Shown: positions 7,353-16,240 of the stretch, one piece after another | How positions within the stretch are numbered: position 1 is the first letter of the stretch | Layout: each line of letters starts with the position of its first letter | NCBI GenBank assembly: GCA_021828835.1 | Contig: JAJZCY010000004.1 | Coordinates: forward strand, 7,916-44,753 | Length of the DNA: 36,838 nucleotides | DNA from: Acidobacteriota bacterium | GTDB taxonomy: Bacteria; Acidobacteriota; Terriglobia; Terriglobales; Acidobacteriaceae | Direction of reading: 5' to 3' | Notes under the pieces: model-generated | Seen by the model: the letters and a program-made list of their open reading frames with translations, nothing else | Databases searched by the model: none | What the model was told of the DNA's origin: nothing | Translations under genes and position numbers: made by a program

Positions 7353-8810
7353 TCAGCGCCCGGTTCCGCCCACAGTCATGCGGTCGAGCTTGACGGTGGG
7401 CATGCCCACGCCCACAGGCACGCTCTGGCCGTCTTTGCCGCAGGTTCCGATACCCTCATCGAGCTTGAGGTCGTTCCCGACCATCGACACGTACTTGAGC
7501 GCCTCGGGGCCGTTGCCGATCAGCGTTGCGTCGCGCACCGGCGCGGTGATCTTGCCGTCCTCGATGAGATAGGCTTCCGAGGCCGAAAAGACGAATTTGC
7601 CGTTGGTGATGTCCACCTGTCCGCCGCCGAAGTTGACGGCGTAGAGGCCCTTCTTCACGCTGCGCAGGATGTCTTCGGGGTTGTCGTCGCCAGCCAGCAT
7701 GTAGGTGTTGGTCATGCGCGGCATGGGGATAGCCTGGTAGCTTTCGCGGCGGCCGGAGCCGGTGTTGGGCATGCCCATCAGGCGCGCCGAGAGCTTGTCA
7801 GAGAGGTAACCCTTGAGCACTCCGCCTTCGATGAGCACCGTCTCCTGGGTGGGCGAGCCTTCGTCGTCCACGTTGAGCGAGCCGCGGCGGCCGGCGATAG
7901 TGCCGTTATCCACGACCGTCACCTTGGCGCTGGCGACCTGCTGGCCGATGCGGCCGCTGAAGGCCGAGGTCTTCTTGCGGTTGAAGTCGGCTTCGAGGCC
8001 ATGGCCGACGGCTTCGTGCAGCAGAATGCCGGGCCAGCCGGGGCCGAGCACCACTTCCATTTCGCCGGCCGGGGCGGGAACGGCTCCCAGTTGCAGGATG
8101 GCGCCGCGCGCCGCCTCCTGCGCCAAGGCTTCCGGACTCTTGCTGCCGATGAATTGCTCCAATCCGGCTCTGCCGCCGCCGCCGGCTCCTCCCTTGGTGG
8201 TCACATCGCCGTCTTTGGCGAGGACGAAGACGTTGAGCCGGCAGAGCGGCTGGGTATCGCTGGCGAAGGCGCCGTCGGAGCCGGCGATGAGGATGCGTCG
8301 CAGTTCCTCGGCATAGCTGGCGCGCACCTGGACGATGCGGGAGTCGAAGGCGCGGGCGGCGCGATCGGCGCGCAGGATCAGCTCCATGCGGGCGGCAAGG
8401 TCGAGATCGTAGCCGCCCAGCGGGACGGGATAGAGATCGGCGGAGCGGGCCTCGGTGAAGCCCTGCACCGGCTGCTTCGCGGGGCCGGACGCGATGAGCG
8501 CGGCGGTGCGCGCGGCGTGGAGCAGGCGCTCGGGACTGAGATTGTCGGTGTAGGCGTAGCCGGTGCGCTCGCCGCTGAGAACGCGGATGCCGCAGCCGGC
8601 GCTGACGCCCTGGCTGGCGGATTTGACGATCTGCTCGTCGACGCCGAGAGCGGTGGCCGTAACCGACTCGAAGTAGAGGTCGGCGTAGTCGCCGCCGGCG
8701 GAGAGCGCCTCGCCCAGGCAGCGCTCCAGCAGCCGCTCGGTGATGCCGAACTTCTCGAAAAAATACCGTTTGTGGCCGTTGGCCGGGGAAGTGGCTGCTT
8801 CGCTCATCAT
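7353..8810 (-). CDS. tldD: TldD metalloprotease
   Basis: 485-residue protein of normal TldD length. The zinc-binding segment is H265-E266-A-V-G-H269 (HExxxH), and the third ligand is expected from C457 in GTCGKDGQSVPVG, as in the TldD/TldE structure. The C-terminal half has the glycine-rich TldD core (VNFGGGQVDITNGKFVFSASE). TldD normally pairs with TldE (PmbA) to cut unfolded peptides and process modified peptides such as microcin B17. A TldE gene is not adjacent in the window on the downstream side; the upstream neighbour is divergent. Two adjacent ATG codons (8810 and 8807) could both serve as the start. Confidence 0.95.
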   Translation of the reverse strand: MMSEAATSPANGHKRYFFEKFGITERLLERCLGEALSAGGDYADLYFESVTATALGVDEQIVKSASQGVSAGCGIRVLSGERTGYAYTDNLSPERLLHAARTAALIASGPAKQPVQGFTEARSADLYPVPLGGYDLDLAARMELILRADRAARAFDSRIVQVRASYAEELRRILIAGSDGAFASDTQPLCRLNVFVLAKDGDVTTKGGAGGGGRAGLEQFIGSKSPEALAQEAARGAILQLGAVPAPAGEMEVVLGPGWPGILLHEAVGHGLEADFNRKKTSAFSGRIGQQVASAKVTVVDNGTIAGRRGSLNVDDEGSPTQETVLIEGGVLKGYLSDKLSARLMGMPNTGSGRRESYQAIPMPRMTNTYMLAGDDNPEDILRSVKKGLYAVNFGGGQVDITNGKFVFSASEAYLIEDGKITAPVRDATLIGNGPEALKYVSMVGNDLKLDEGIGTCGKDGQSVPVGVGMPTVKLDRMTVGGTGR

Positions 8811-8953
8811 GTGTCCAGTCTACGCTGGGCGGGATTTTGCGCCGGAATCGCCGGGCATCGTTTCCTGTTTAGATTCCCGAGGGCGCGGGACGATTCCCGG
8901 GCGGATCGCGGGTCTCTCGGAGGTTTTCCCCGGCGCGTGGTAGGATTCCGGCC

Positions 8954-9166
8954 ATGAGGAAAATTCTGGCTTGCGCACTGCTAATGCTGGTGTGCTCCGC
9001 GCCCGGCTGGGCGAGCAAACATCACGCGCGCCAGCACAGCGCCTCTGCGCGGCAGTTGCACCTGAAGCTGGCGCAGCACAGGCAGCTTCACCGTCCGCGG
9101 CAACGGCACTTGCCCGCCCACAACTCCCGGCCGCATCGCGCGCATCCTCGCCATCACCTTCTTTAG
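8954..9166 (+). CDS. Small His-rich secreted protein
   Basis: 70 residues: a good signal peptide (MRKILACALLMLVCSAPGWA) followed by about 49 residues that contain 12 histidines and many Arg, Gln and Leu, with no acidic residues. The family is not recognised. The composition suggests a periplasmic metal-binding or polyanion-binding peptide, but this is inference. The upstream Shine-Dalgarno match is weak, so coding status is moderately supported, mainly by the signal peptide. It lies 17 bases before the DinB-type gene on the same strand and could be co-transcribed with it. Confidence 0.55.
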   Translation: MRKILACALLMLVCSAPGWASKHHARQHSASARQLHLKLAQHRQLHRPRQRHLPAHNSRPHRAHPRHHLL

Positions 9167-9183
9167 GTGCGGAGAGAACGTCT

Positions 9184-9714
9184 ATGTCCGAACTCGAAGA
9201 ACTTCGCTTTCCAGTGGGGCACTTTACAGCGCCTGCCATCAGCACGCCTGAGTTACGCGCAGAGCAGATCGAGACGATTCGGCAACTGCCGGCGCATTTG
9301 CGCAGGGCCATTGCCGGCCTGAACGAGAAGCAGTTCGACACGCCCTACCGCGAGGGCGGCTGGACGGTGCGCCAGGTGGTGCATCACCTGGCCGATAGCC
9401 ACGCGAACTCGTACGTCCGCTGCAAGCTGGCGCTGACCGAGGAGTGGCCGACGATCAAGCCGTACGATGAAGGCGCGTGGGCGCGGCTGCCCGACAACGC
9501 CCTGCCGGCGCAGGTCTCCGTGCAGTTTCTGGAGGGGCTGCACGCGCGCTGGACGGCACTGCTGGAGTCTCTGACAGAAGCGGAGTTTCAGCGCGGCTAC
9601 CGCCATCCTGACTCCGGCCCTCTGCCGCTGTCTACAGTTGTTGCCCTGTACGCCTGGCACTCACGCCACCATACCGCGCACATTACGCACCTGCGGCACA
9701 GGATGGGCTGGTAG
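9184..9714 (+). CDS. DinB-fold YfiT-like protein (putative bacillithiol transferase)
   Basis: 176 residues. The start at 9184 has GGAGAG (9171-9176) 7 bases upstream. The N-terminus (FPVGHFTAP), GGWTVRQVVHHLADSH and the C-terminal YAWHSRHHTAHI are typical of the YfiT branch of the DinB superfamily, in which three histidines hold a nickel or zinc ion. Relatives are named bacillithiol S-transferases and are thought to conjugate low-molecular-weight thiols to electrophiles. Activity here is inferred from the family only. The next gene starts two bases after the stop codon, so translation of the two is probably coupled. Confidence 0.85.
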   Translation: MSELEELRFPVGHFTAPAISTPELRAEQIETIRQLPAHLRRAIAGLNEKQFDTPYREGGWTVRQVVHHLADSHANSYVRCKLALTEEWPTIKPYDEGAWARLPDNALPAQVSVQFLEGLHARWTALLESLTEAEFQRGYRHPDSGPLPLSTVVALYAWHSRHHTAHITHLRHRMGW

Positions 9715-9716
9715 AC

Positions 9717-11309
9717 ATGCCGGCGACGGCTGAAGCTCCCTCCGCCGCGGAGCTGGCCGAAAGTGTCGAAGCGTATCTCGCCGATAACCCGGAGGCAGCG
9801 CTGCTCGAAGACGGGCGCGTGCTCTTCGACCTGCGCCGCGCCCATTACGCGGTGAGCGAGTCGCACGGGCGCTGCCTGGTGGAGTTCTGGGGCGAGGAGG
9901 GCAACCTGGTGCGCACCGTGATTGGCGTGCAGCAGAAGGGGCAGATTCTTCGCCTGAGCACGCGGCGCATGGGCGCGCCGCGGCCGCAACTGCTGGAGCT
10001 TGTGCCCAACAAGGACCGGCGCACGCCGAGCAGCCGAGAGACCGCGCGGCGCAATTACCAGCGGCTGCTGGAGCGGGTGCTGACGCGAAACTTCCTCGGC
10101 GCCAGGGTGGAGGGCTTTCGCTCGGCAATGGACTTGGAGCACAGCTTCGGACCTGCGTATGTTCGCGGGCGGCTGCTGCGCGGCGTGGCGGCCGAGGCGG
10201 TGATCGGGATCAGCCAGGCCGAGTCGGGCGCGATGGTGGACGGCATTCTTACGCTGGGGATTCTGTGGCTGGATCTGTGCCGGCAGCGCAGCGACGCGCG
10301 CCGCCACTTCGAGGGGCTCAAGGTGATCGTTCCGGCCGGCGCGTGGCGGACCACCGCGGAGCGCATGGCATGGCTCAATCACGGCACTGCCCGCTTTGAG
10401 CTGTACACGCTCGATGAGCGGAGCGAAGAGCTGGAGGCGGTGGAGTTCCGCGACACCGGCAATCTGGACGCACGGCTGGTACACGCCTTCTCGGCCGAGG
10501 CCGCGCTGGAACGCTGTCAGGACGGCGTTGCCCGGCTGGTGTCGCTAACCCCGCCAGACGCGCGCCAGCGGATCGAGGTCTGCGCCCGCTCGGCGACCGA
10601 AGTGGCGCTGCTGGTGCACGGGCTGGAGTTCGCGCGGGTCCGGCAGACGGCCAGTGCTCAGTCTTTCAGCCGGCAGGAGGAGATCACCTTTGGCGCGGGC
10701 CGCAATGAGACGCCGCTGACGGTTGAAAACGAGGAGCTGTGCCGCGAGTTGCTGAGGCGGCTCCTGCGCAGCCGGCATCCGGACGGGCTGCACACCGACC
10801 CGCTGTTTCGCATGCAGCCGGAACGGTGGCTGGAGTCGGAGCTGCGCGTCCACATTGCGGAGGTCTTTCCCGGATTGCGCGGGGAGATGCTCTACTCGCA
10901 GGTGCCGGCGCTCTCCAACGGCGACCGCGGGATGCTGGACCTGCTGGCGCTCGACCGCAGCGGCCGGCTCGCAGTGCTGGAAGTGAAAGCCGACGAGGAT
11001 CTGCATCTGCCGCTGCAGGCGCTCGATTACTGGATCCGGGTGCGCGCCCTCAACGCCGACCGGCAGATGCACAATGGTAGATTGCAGTCCGCGTTTGAGC
11101 GGCAAGGGTACTTTGCGGGAGCCGAGGTTGCACTGCTCGAGCCGCGCCTGCTGCTGGCGGCGCCGGCGCTGCGTATCCATCCGGCCAACGAACCGGTGCT
11201 GCGGCACCTTGCACCCCAGGTCGAGTGGGAGCTGATCGCGCTGGGCGAGCAGTGGCGGAGGGAGTTGAAGCCGGTCTTCCGCAAGCACAGCAACGATTTG
11301 CGTTGTTGA
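9717..11309 (+). CDS. Unknown large protein with C-terminal PD-(D/E)XK nuclease-like motif
   Basis: 530 residues. The first 300 or so are not recognised; they include a mixed alpha/beta region (60-240) with Arg-rich stretches. The C-terminal part (about 360-520) carries D408 (GMLDLLALD), then E422-V-K424 (LAVLEVK) and Q434 (LPLQALDYW), the spacing and hydrophobic pattern of a PD-(D/E)XK phosphodiesterase core as in NucS/DUF91-type nucleases. Basic residues are common, in line with nucleic acid binding. It starts two bases after the YfiT-like stop codon. The nuclease role is an inference from the motif alone; the protein could instead be a degenerate fold member. Confidence 0.7.
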   Translation: MPATAEAPSAAELAESVEAYLADNPEAALLEDGRVLFDLRRAHYAVSESHGRCLVEFWGEEGNLVRTVIGVQQKGQILRLSTRRMGAPRPQLLELVPNKDRRTPSSRETARRNYQRLLERVLTRNFLGARVEGFRSAMDLEHSFGPAYVRGRLLRGVAAEAVIGISQAESGAMVDGILTLGILWLDLCRQRSDARRHFEGLKVIVPAGAWRTTAERMAWLNHGTARFELYTLDERSEELEAVEFRDTGNLDARLVHAFSAEAALERCQDGVARLVSLTPPDARQRIEVCARSATEVALLVHGLEFARVRQTASAQSFSRQEEITFGAGRNETPLTVENEELCRELLRRLLRSRHPDGLHTDPLFRMQPERWLESELRVHIAEVFPGLRGEMLYSQVPALSNGDRGMLDLLALDRSGRLAVLEVKADEDLHLPLQALDYWIRVRALNADRQMHNGRLQSAFERQGYFAGAEVALLEPRLLLAAPALRIHPANEPVLRHLAPQVEWELIALGEQWRRELKPVFRKHSNDLRC

Positions 11310-11372
11310 CCCGCCCCGGAGCGCCCCGCTATCCTACGCTTGCGTCGGATTCCGTTGAGCGGGAGGCAGAGC

Positions 11373-11783
11373 ATGGCGTCGCCTCAGGCGAAGGTACTCG
11401 TCGTGGACGACGATCCCGCACACCTGGAGATCTACGGGCTTTTGATCCGGCAGGCCCCGCTGGAGCCGGTTCGGGCGCTGGTTCGTTTCGCGGGGCTCGA
11501 GGTTCCGAAAGACGAGCCGATCGGGCTGGTCCTGCTCGACTACCGCCTGAACTCCCTCAAAACTTCGGCGGAACTGGCAAAGGAGATTCGCGAGGCCTAT
11601 CCCGCAGCTCCCATCATCCTGCTCTCGGATGTCTGGTCTCTCCCCGATGACATGGAGCCCTATGCTGCGGAGTTTGTGCGCAAGGGGCACCCGTCGAAAT
11701 TGCTCGAGGTGCTGCGCCGGTATCTGCTCCGTCCAGAGGACAGGGATTCGGGCGGACGCGAGGACGTCGAGCCCTCCCGGTGA
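11373..11783 (+). CDS. Single-domain response regulator (receiver only)
   Basis: 136 residues. The start has GGGAGG (11361-11366) 6 bases upstream; an earlier in-frame start near 11340 lacks one. Receiver features are the acidic pair D12-D13 (VVDDDP), the phospho-acceptor D56 (LVLLDYRL), the serine in IILLSD and the lysine in FVRKGHPSKLLEVL. No output domain follows, so it should act by protein contact or as a phosphorelay carrier. It precedes a TonB receptor, a YfiR protein and a histidine kinase on the same strand; the kinase is of the FSYTVAHDL class, which often pairs with such stand-alone receivers. Pairing with that kinase is inference. Confidence 0.88.
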   Translation: MASPQAKVLVVDDDPAHLEIYGLLIRQAPLEPVRALVRFAGLEVPKDEPIGLVLLDYRLNSLKTSAELAKEIREAYPAAPIILLSDVWSLPDDMEPYAAEFVRKGHPSKLLEVLRRYLLRPEDRDSGGREDVEPSR

Positions 11784-11922
11784 AGGGTCATTCTCCGGCC
11801 CGTGGCGAAGCGGGGTAATTTTCTGAAATTTCCACAGACACTCAGGCAACCAAATTGGGGAGAGTTGCCTTCTTAACAAAGACCCCAGATTTTCGCCGTC
11901 CCCAGCGGCTTTGACTTTCCCC

Positions 11923-13941
11923 ATGGCCCCTGTTCGTTTTCTGGTAATCGCGGGTAGTTTGCTACTTTGCGCTGCGGGAGTTCCCAGCTCGTGGGGAGAG
12001 CCTCCTTCCACCGCTCCCCAGGATCTGAAGTCGCTCAGCCTGGAACAACTCGGCAACGTGAAGGTCACCACCGTCTCGAAAGAACCGGAGGAAGTGTGGC
12101 AGACCCCGGCGGCGATTTACGTTCTGACGCAGGATGACATCCGCCGCTCCGGCGCGACCACGCTGCCCGACCTGCTGCGCATGGTGCCCGGCGTCGAGGT
12201 AGCGGAGATGCAGAGCAACCAGTGGGCGGTGGGGATTCGCGGCTTCGGCAGCCAGTTCTCGCGCGGCGTGCTGCTGCTCATCGACGGCCGCAGCGCTTAC
12301 ACCGAGCTGTTTGAAGGCGTGTACTGGGACGTGCAGGATTTTCCGCTCTACGACATCGATCGCATCGAGGTCATCCGCGGCCCGGGCGGCACCATCTGGG
12401 GCGCGAACGCCGTGAATGGCGTCATCAACATCATTACCAAAAACAGCAGCAAGACGCAGGGTGTGCTGGCCAGCGCGTTATCAGGCCGTGTGGACCGCTT
12501 CAACGGCACGCTGCGCGCGGGCTGGCGGCACGGCGATCATCTCACCTACAACCTGTTCGCGCATGGGCTGGTGCGGGAGCCGGAGTTGGACCCGCATTCG
12601 GACGGGTACGATCACTGGGATCTGTCGCACGGCGGCTTCCGCGCCGACTGGACGCCCGCCTTGAACAACCAGGTCACGGTGCAGGGCGATCTGTACATGG
12701 GCCACTCCGGCCAGCAGGTAGGAGTGGGCTACTACCACCCGCTGATGCAGGCCTCGGTGGACGGAACCCAGGCAGTGTCTGGCGGGGACGTGCTGCTGCA
12801 TTGGAACCATCAGTTCGAGAATCGCTCGGATTTTCGGTTTCAGGCGTACTTCGACCGGACCAACCGGCAGGGGCCGCAGTTCGGCGAAACGCGGGACACC
12901 ATCGATTTCGATTTCATTCATCACATCGCCGCGCGCCGTCAGGACTTGATCTGGGGCGCGGGGGCGCGTCTGAGCCCCAGCTACTTCATCATGACGCAGC
13001 CCACGGTGGACTTCCTGCCCCACCAACAGACGGACTACATCTACAGCCTGTTTGGGCAGGACACCATCCACCTGATCCCAAGCACGCTGAGCCTGGAGCT
13101 GGGAACCAAGCTGGAGTACAACAACTTCAGCCGCTTCGAGTACCAGCCCGATGTGCGGCTGTTGTGGAATCCGGCGGCGCACGCCACCTTGTGGGCCGGC
13201 ATCCAGCGCGCGGTGCGCACGCCGGGGCGTCTGGACCAGGATCTGAAGCTCACTGGGGTGGGATCGTCCAATCCGCCGCTGCTGGTGCGGATCGAAGGCG
13301 ATCCCTTCTTCCAGTCGGAGGTGCTGATCGGCGAGGAGGCGGGCTACAGACAACTGCTTACCGATAAGCTGTTCGTCGACGTGGCGGCGTTTCACAACCG
13401 CTACGAGAAGCTGGAGGGCTACGGCAACCCCTCGGTTGCGGCGATCACCACTCCGGTGCCGGCGCTGCTGATCACGGTGCCGTACGCCAACGCGATCGAC
13501 GGCAACACGGACGGCGTGGAGATTGCCCCGGACTGGAAGCCCACCTCCTGGTGGGACCTGAAGGGCAACTACTCGTATCTACACCTCAAGACCCAGCCGC
13601 GGCCGGCGTATGCCGGGGCGGTGGACAACAGCTACGCCGCCACCTACAACGGCTCCAGTCCGCATCGCGAGTCGGCGCTGCAATCCTATTTCGGGCTGGC
13701 CCGCAATCTGGAGCTGGACCTGGATGTGCGCTACGTAAGCCGGCTGCCGGCGCAGTCGGTGCGCGACTACACGACCGCCGACGCGCATGTGAGCTGGGAA
13801 CCGCACAAGCACTGGCGGATCTTCGTCGCGGGACGGAACCTGCTGCAACCGGCCCATCAGGAGTTCACCGGCAATAATGGCAATCCGGTGGGGATTCGCC
13901 GCGAGGTGTTTGGCGGCGTGACCTGGATGCCGTCGAAATAA
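11923..13941 (+). CDS. TonB-dependent outer-membrane receptor
   Basis: 672 residues. The ATG at 11923 gives a clean signal peptide (about 1-28); a TTG at 11911 would add four residues. The start of the mature protein (LKSLSLEQLGNVKVTTVSK) matches the group whose plug is preceded by a SLEQL-type segment. The plug domain follows, with PAAIYVLTQDDIRRSG, LPDLLRMVPGVEV and IDRIEVIRGPGG-WGANAVNGVINIITK (about 55-175), then a 500-residue beta-barrel. It would import a ligand across the outer membrane with TonB energy or act as a sensor. The ligand cannot be told from the sequence. It precedes yfiR-like and kinase genes in what looks like one transcription unit. Confidence 0.92.
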   Translation: MAPVRFLVIAGSLLLCAAGVPSSWGEPPSTAPQDLKSLSLEQLGNVKVTTVSKEPEEVWQTPAAIYVLTQDDIRRSGATTLPDLLRMVPGVEVAEMQSNQWAVGIRGFGSQFSRGVLLLIDGRSAYTELFEGVYWDVQDFPLYDIDRIEVIRGPGGTIWGANAVNGVINIITKNSSKTQGVLASALSGRVDRFNGTLRAGWRHGDHLTYNLFAHGLVREPELDPHSDGYDHWDLSHGGFRADWTPALNNQVTVQGDLYMGHSGQQVGVGYYHPLMQASVDGTQAVSGGDVLLHWNHQFENRSDFRFQAYFDRTNRQGPQFGETRDTIDFDFIHHIAARRQDLIWGAGARLSPSYFIMTQPTVDFLPHQQTDYIYSLFGQDTIHLIPSTLSLELGTKLEYNNFSRFEYQPDVRLLWNPAAHATLWAGIQRAVRTPGRLDQDLKLTGVGSSNPPLLVRIEGDPFFQSEVLIGEEAGYRQLLTDKLFVDVAAFHNRYEKLEGYGNPSVAAITTPVPALLITVPYANAIDGNTDGVEIAPDWKPTSWWDLKGNYSYLHLKTQPRPAYAGAVDNSYAATYNGSSPHRESALQSYFGLARNLELDLDVRYVSRLPAQSVRDYTTADAHVSWEPHKHWRIFVAGRNLLQPAHQEFTGNNGNPVGIRREVFGGVTWMPSK

Positions 13942-13988
13942 CGCGGTCGTACGGGAGAATAAGAGAGGAGCGGGTTTTCCGGAGGGCC

Positions 13989-14600
13989 ATGGCGTCAGCA
14001 ATTTCCAACGCGGACCATTGCCTTGCCCGTCGCGGGCGGATTTACGCCTGGGCGCGCTGGATGGTCGCGGCATGGCTCTGCCTGCTGACCGGCAGCGCCT
14101 GGGCGCAGGCGGCCAAGCCCTCCGAGTATGACGTAAAGGCTGCCTACCTGCTGAACTTTGGCAAGTTCATGCGCTTTGCTGGGCCGGGGCAGGCGGGGAG
14201 CGGGACGTTCAATATCTGCATTCTAGGGCGCGATCTGCTGGGGCGCAGCATGGACCAGATCGCGGCCAATGAAACCGTGGACGGCCGCCCGGTTCACGTG
14301 CAACGGCTGGGCGACGCCACCCAGGGCCGGAGCTGCCAGGTCGTCTACATCAGCCCCTTCGAGGCTCCGCGGCTTCGCGAGGACCTGGCGATCCTGGAAG
14401 GCAGCAACGCGCTCACGGTAGGCGATACGCCCGACTTTCTCGAACGCGGAGGCATGATCCAGTTTGTCTTGCAGGCGGACCATGTGCGGTTCAGCGTCAA
14501 CCTGAACGCCGTGGATCGCACGCACATTGTGCTGAGCTCGGAGCTGCTGCGGGTGGCCGTCTCGGTGGAAGGCAAACCGAACCGGGGAGGCGCGCGATGA
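13989..14600 (+). CDS. YfiR-type periplasmic protein (DUF4154)
   Basis: 203 residues with an N-terminal export signal (hydrophobic part around 26-38, ending SAWAQA). The start is uncertain: GGAGGG at 13981-13986 is only 2 bases from ATG 13989, and ATG 14061 would give a shorter signal. The mature part has the family hallmarks: SEYDVKAAYLLNFGKFMRF at the start, FNICILGRDLLG, a central CQVVYISPFE strand, LTVGDTPDFLERGGMIQFV and VRFSVNLNAVDR. In Pseudomonas, YfiR restrains the membrane diguanylate cyclase YfiN by binding its periplasmic domain. Here the stop codon overlaps the start of a CHASE/HAMP histidine kinase by four bases (ATGA), so the likely partner is that kinase. Confidence 0.88.
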   Translation: MASAISNADHCLARRGRIYAWARWMVAAWLCLLTGSAWAQAAKPSEYDVKAAYLLNFGKFMRFAGPGQAGSGTFNICILGRDLLGRSMDQIAANETVDGRPVHVQRLGDATQGRSCQVVYISPFEAPRLREDLAILEGSNALTVGDTPDFLERGGMIQFVLQADHVRFSVNLNAVDRTHIVLSSELLRVAVSVEGKPNRGGAR

Positions 14601-16060
14601 GGTTCTGGAACTCGCAGTCGATCGCCGGCAAGCTCACCCGCATGAACCTCATGGTCAGCGCCACGGCCCTGTTGTTTGCCTATGTGGCGTTCTTTGCCTA
14701 TGACCTGTACACCCTGAGGAGCGACTTGCTCAGCTCACTGGGGACTGAAGCTTCGATTGTGGGAGCGAATAGCGTTTCGGCGATCGTGTTCGACGATCAG
14801 CAGGCAGCCGAAAGCACGCTCAGCGCGCTCAAAGAGACGCCCCAGGTAGAGTGGGCGATCGTTGTGGGGCAGGACGGGAGTCCGTTCGCCTGGTATGCGC
14901 GCGACGCCTCAGCCAAGCCGGTGTTGCAGCAGTTGCTGAAGCCCGGCGAGAGCCGGCACTTCTGGAGGATCGGCACCAAATTCCTGATTGGCAGCCGCAT
15001 CTTTTTACAAGGCAAGGCGGTGGGCGCAGTGTATCTGCTGGCCGAGACCACCGCTCTGAAAGAGAGCGCGCTGCAATTCGGCTGGCTTTCGGCGGGCATC
15101 CTGCTGCTGTGCTACGTGATCGCGCTGCTGGTGACCGTGGCCACCCGCAACCTGGTGACCGCGCCGCTGAGCGGACTCGCCGAGACCGCACAGATTGTCA
15201 GCCGCGATAAGGACTACTCCGTACGCGCCGCAGTGCCGCGCACCAGCGATGAGCTCGCGCTGCTGGTGCGGTCGTTCAACGAGATGCTGGAGCAGATCCA
15301 GTTGCGCGACCACGAAGTGGCTGAGGCGCGCGCGGTTCTGGAGCAGCGCGTGCAGGAGCGCACCGCAGAGTTGAGCGCGGCCAACAAGGAGCTGGAGGCC
15401 TTCTCCTACACCGTGGCCCACGACCTGCGCGGCCCCTTGCAGCACATCAGCAACATCGCCTTCCTGCTGCAGGGCATGAGCGCCGCCTCGAACCCGGAGG
15501 AGCGGGAACTGGTCGATAAGCTCTTCGAGGGCAGCCAGCGAATGTCGGTGCTGATCGAAGATCTGCTCAATCTGTCGCGCGCCACCAGCACGCCGCTGCG
15601 CCGGATTGCGGTCGACCTGGGGCACACCGCGGAAGAGATTGCGGGCACGCTGAAAGCGGAAGATCCAGGGCGGCGCGTGCAGTTCAAGATCGCCAAACCG
15701 ACGCGCGCGTTCGCCGATGAGGGCCTGCTGCGGATCGTGCTGCAAAACCTGCTCGGCAATGCCTGGAAGTACACGTCCAAGAAGGACCCGGCGGTGATCG
15801 AATTCAGCTCGAAAGATGGAGCCGAAGGCACGGTGTTCTTCGTGCGCGACAACGGCGCGGGCTTCGATACCCGCTACGCGGACCGGCTCTTCCGGCCCTT
15901 CCAGCGGCTGCACTCGCAGAGCGAGTTTCCCGGCACCGGTATCGGCTTAGCTACCGCCTCACGCATCGTGGAGCGGCACGGCGGCAGGATCTGGGCGGAG
16001 AGCACTGTGGACCAGGGCTCGACCTTCTTCTTCACGTTGCCCTACGGCGCCAGCAACTGA
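14597..16060 (+). CDS. Membrane sensor histidine kinase with CHASE8-like sensor and HAMP
   Basis: 487 residues. Order: TM1 (about 18-38), periplasmic sensor (39-155) resembling the CHASE8 domain of YfiN-type proteins (GTEASIVGANSVSAIVFDD), TM2 (162-182), HAMP (183-236), a coiled coil, and the dimerisation and phosphotransfer domain with H275 in FSYTVAHDLRGPL. The ATP-binding domain has an N box (N384-LLGN388), D418-NGAGF and G446-TGIGLA. All catalytic elements are present. The YfiN-like sensor is thus joined to a kinase rather than to a GGDEF domain. The four-base overlap with the YfiR gene suggests that YfiR controls this kinase from the periplasm. The stand-alone receiver at 11373 is a candidate phosphate acceptor. 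Confidence 0.92.
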   Translation: MRFWNSQSIAGKLTRMNLMVSATALLFAYVAFFAYDLYTLRSDLLSSLGTEASIVGANSVSAIVFDDQQAAESTLSALKETPQVEWAIVVGQDGSPFAWYARDASAKPVLQQLLKPGESRHFWRIGTKFLIGSRIFLQGKAVGAVYLLAETTALKESALQFGWLSAGILLLCYVIALLVTVATRNLVTAPLSGLAETAQIVSRDKDYSVRAAVPRTSDELALLVRSFNEMLEQIQLRDHEVAEARAVLEQRVQERTAELSAANKELEAFSYTVAHDLRGPLQHISNIAFLLQGMSAASNPEERELVDKLFEGSQRMSVLIEDLLNLSRATSTPLRRIAVDLGHTAEEIAGTLKAEDPGRRVQFKIAKPTRAFADEGLLRIVLQNLLGNAWKYTSKKDPAVIEFSSKDGAEGTVFFVRDNGAGFDTRYADRLFRPFQRLHSQSEFPGTGIGLATASRIVERHGGRIWAESTVDQGSTFFFTLPYGASN

Positions 16061-16240
16061 ATCCCCTCTGAATCCGCTGCGGGGGACCGCCGCATCACGA
16101 AAAGCCTGTGCGACTGCGACACCGCGGCAGTAAAATCGCGGGCGAAAGGATTTCTGCCGGAATCCCCCGCCGGTGATGCTGCGCGCACGCAGGATGCTGC
16201 GTGCTTCAGATTCTGCACGTCTCAGGAAAGGGGCACAACC

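Noticed and set aside
7281-8957. Plus-strand 558-codon open frame opposite tldD
   Set aside because: It is the antisense of a well-recognised tldD gene; its Ala/Gly/Val/His-rich translation is the usual artefact of high-GC antisense frames.
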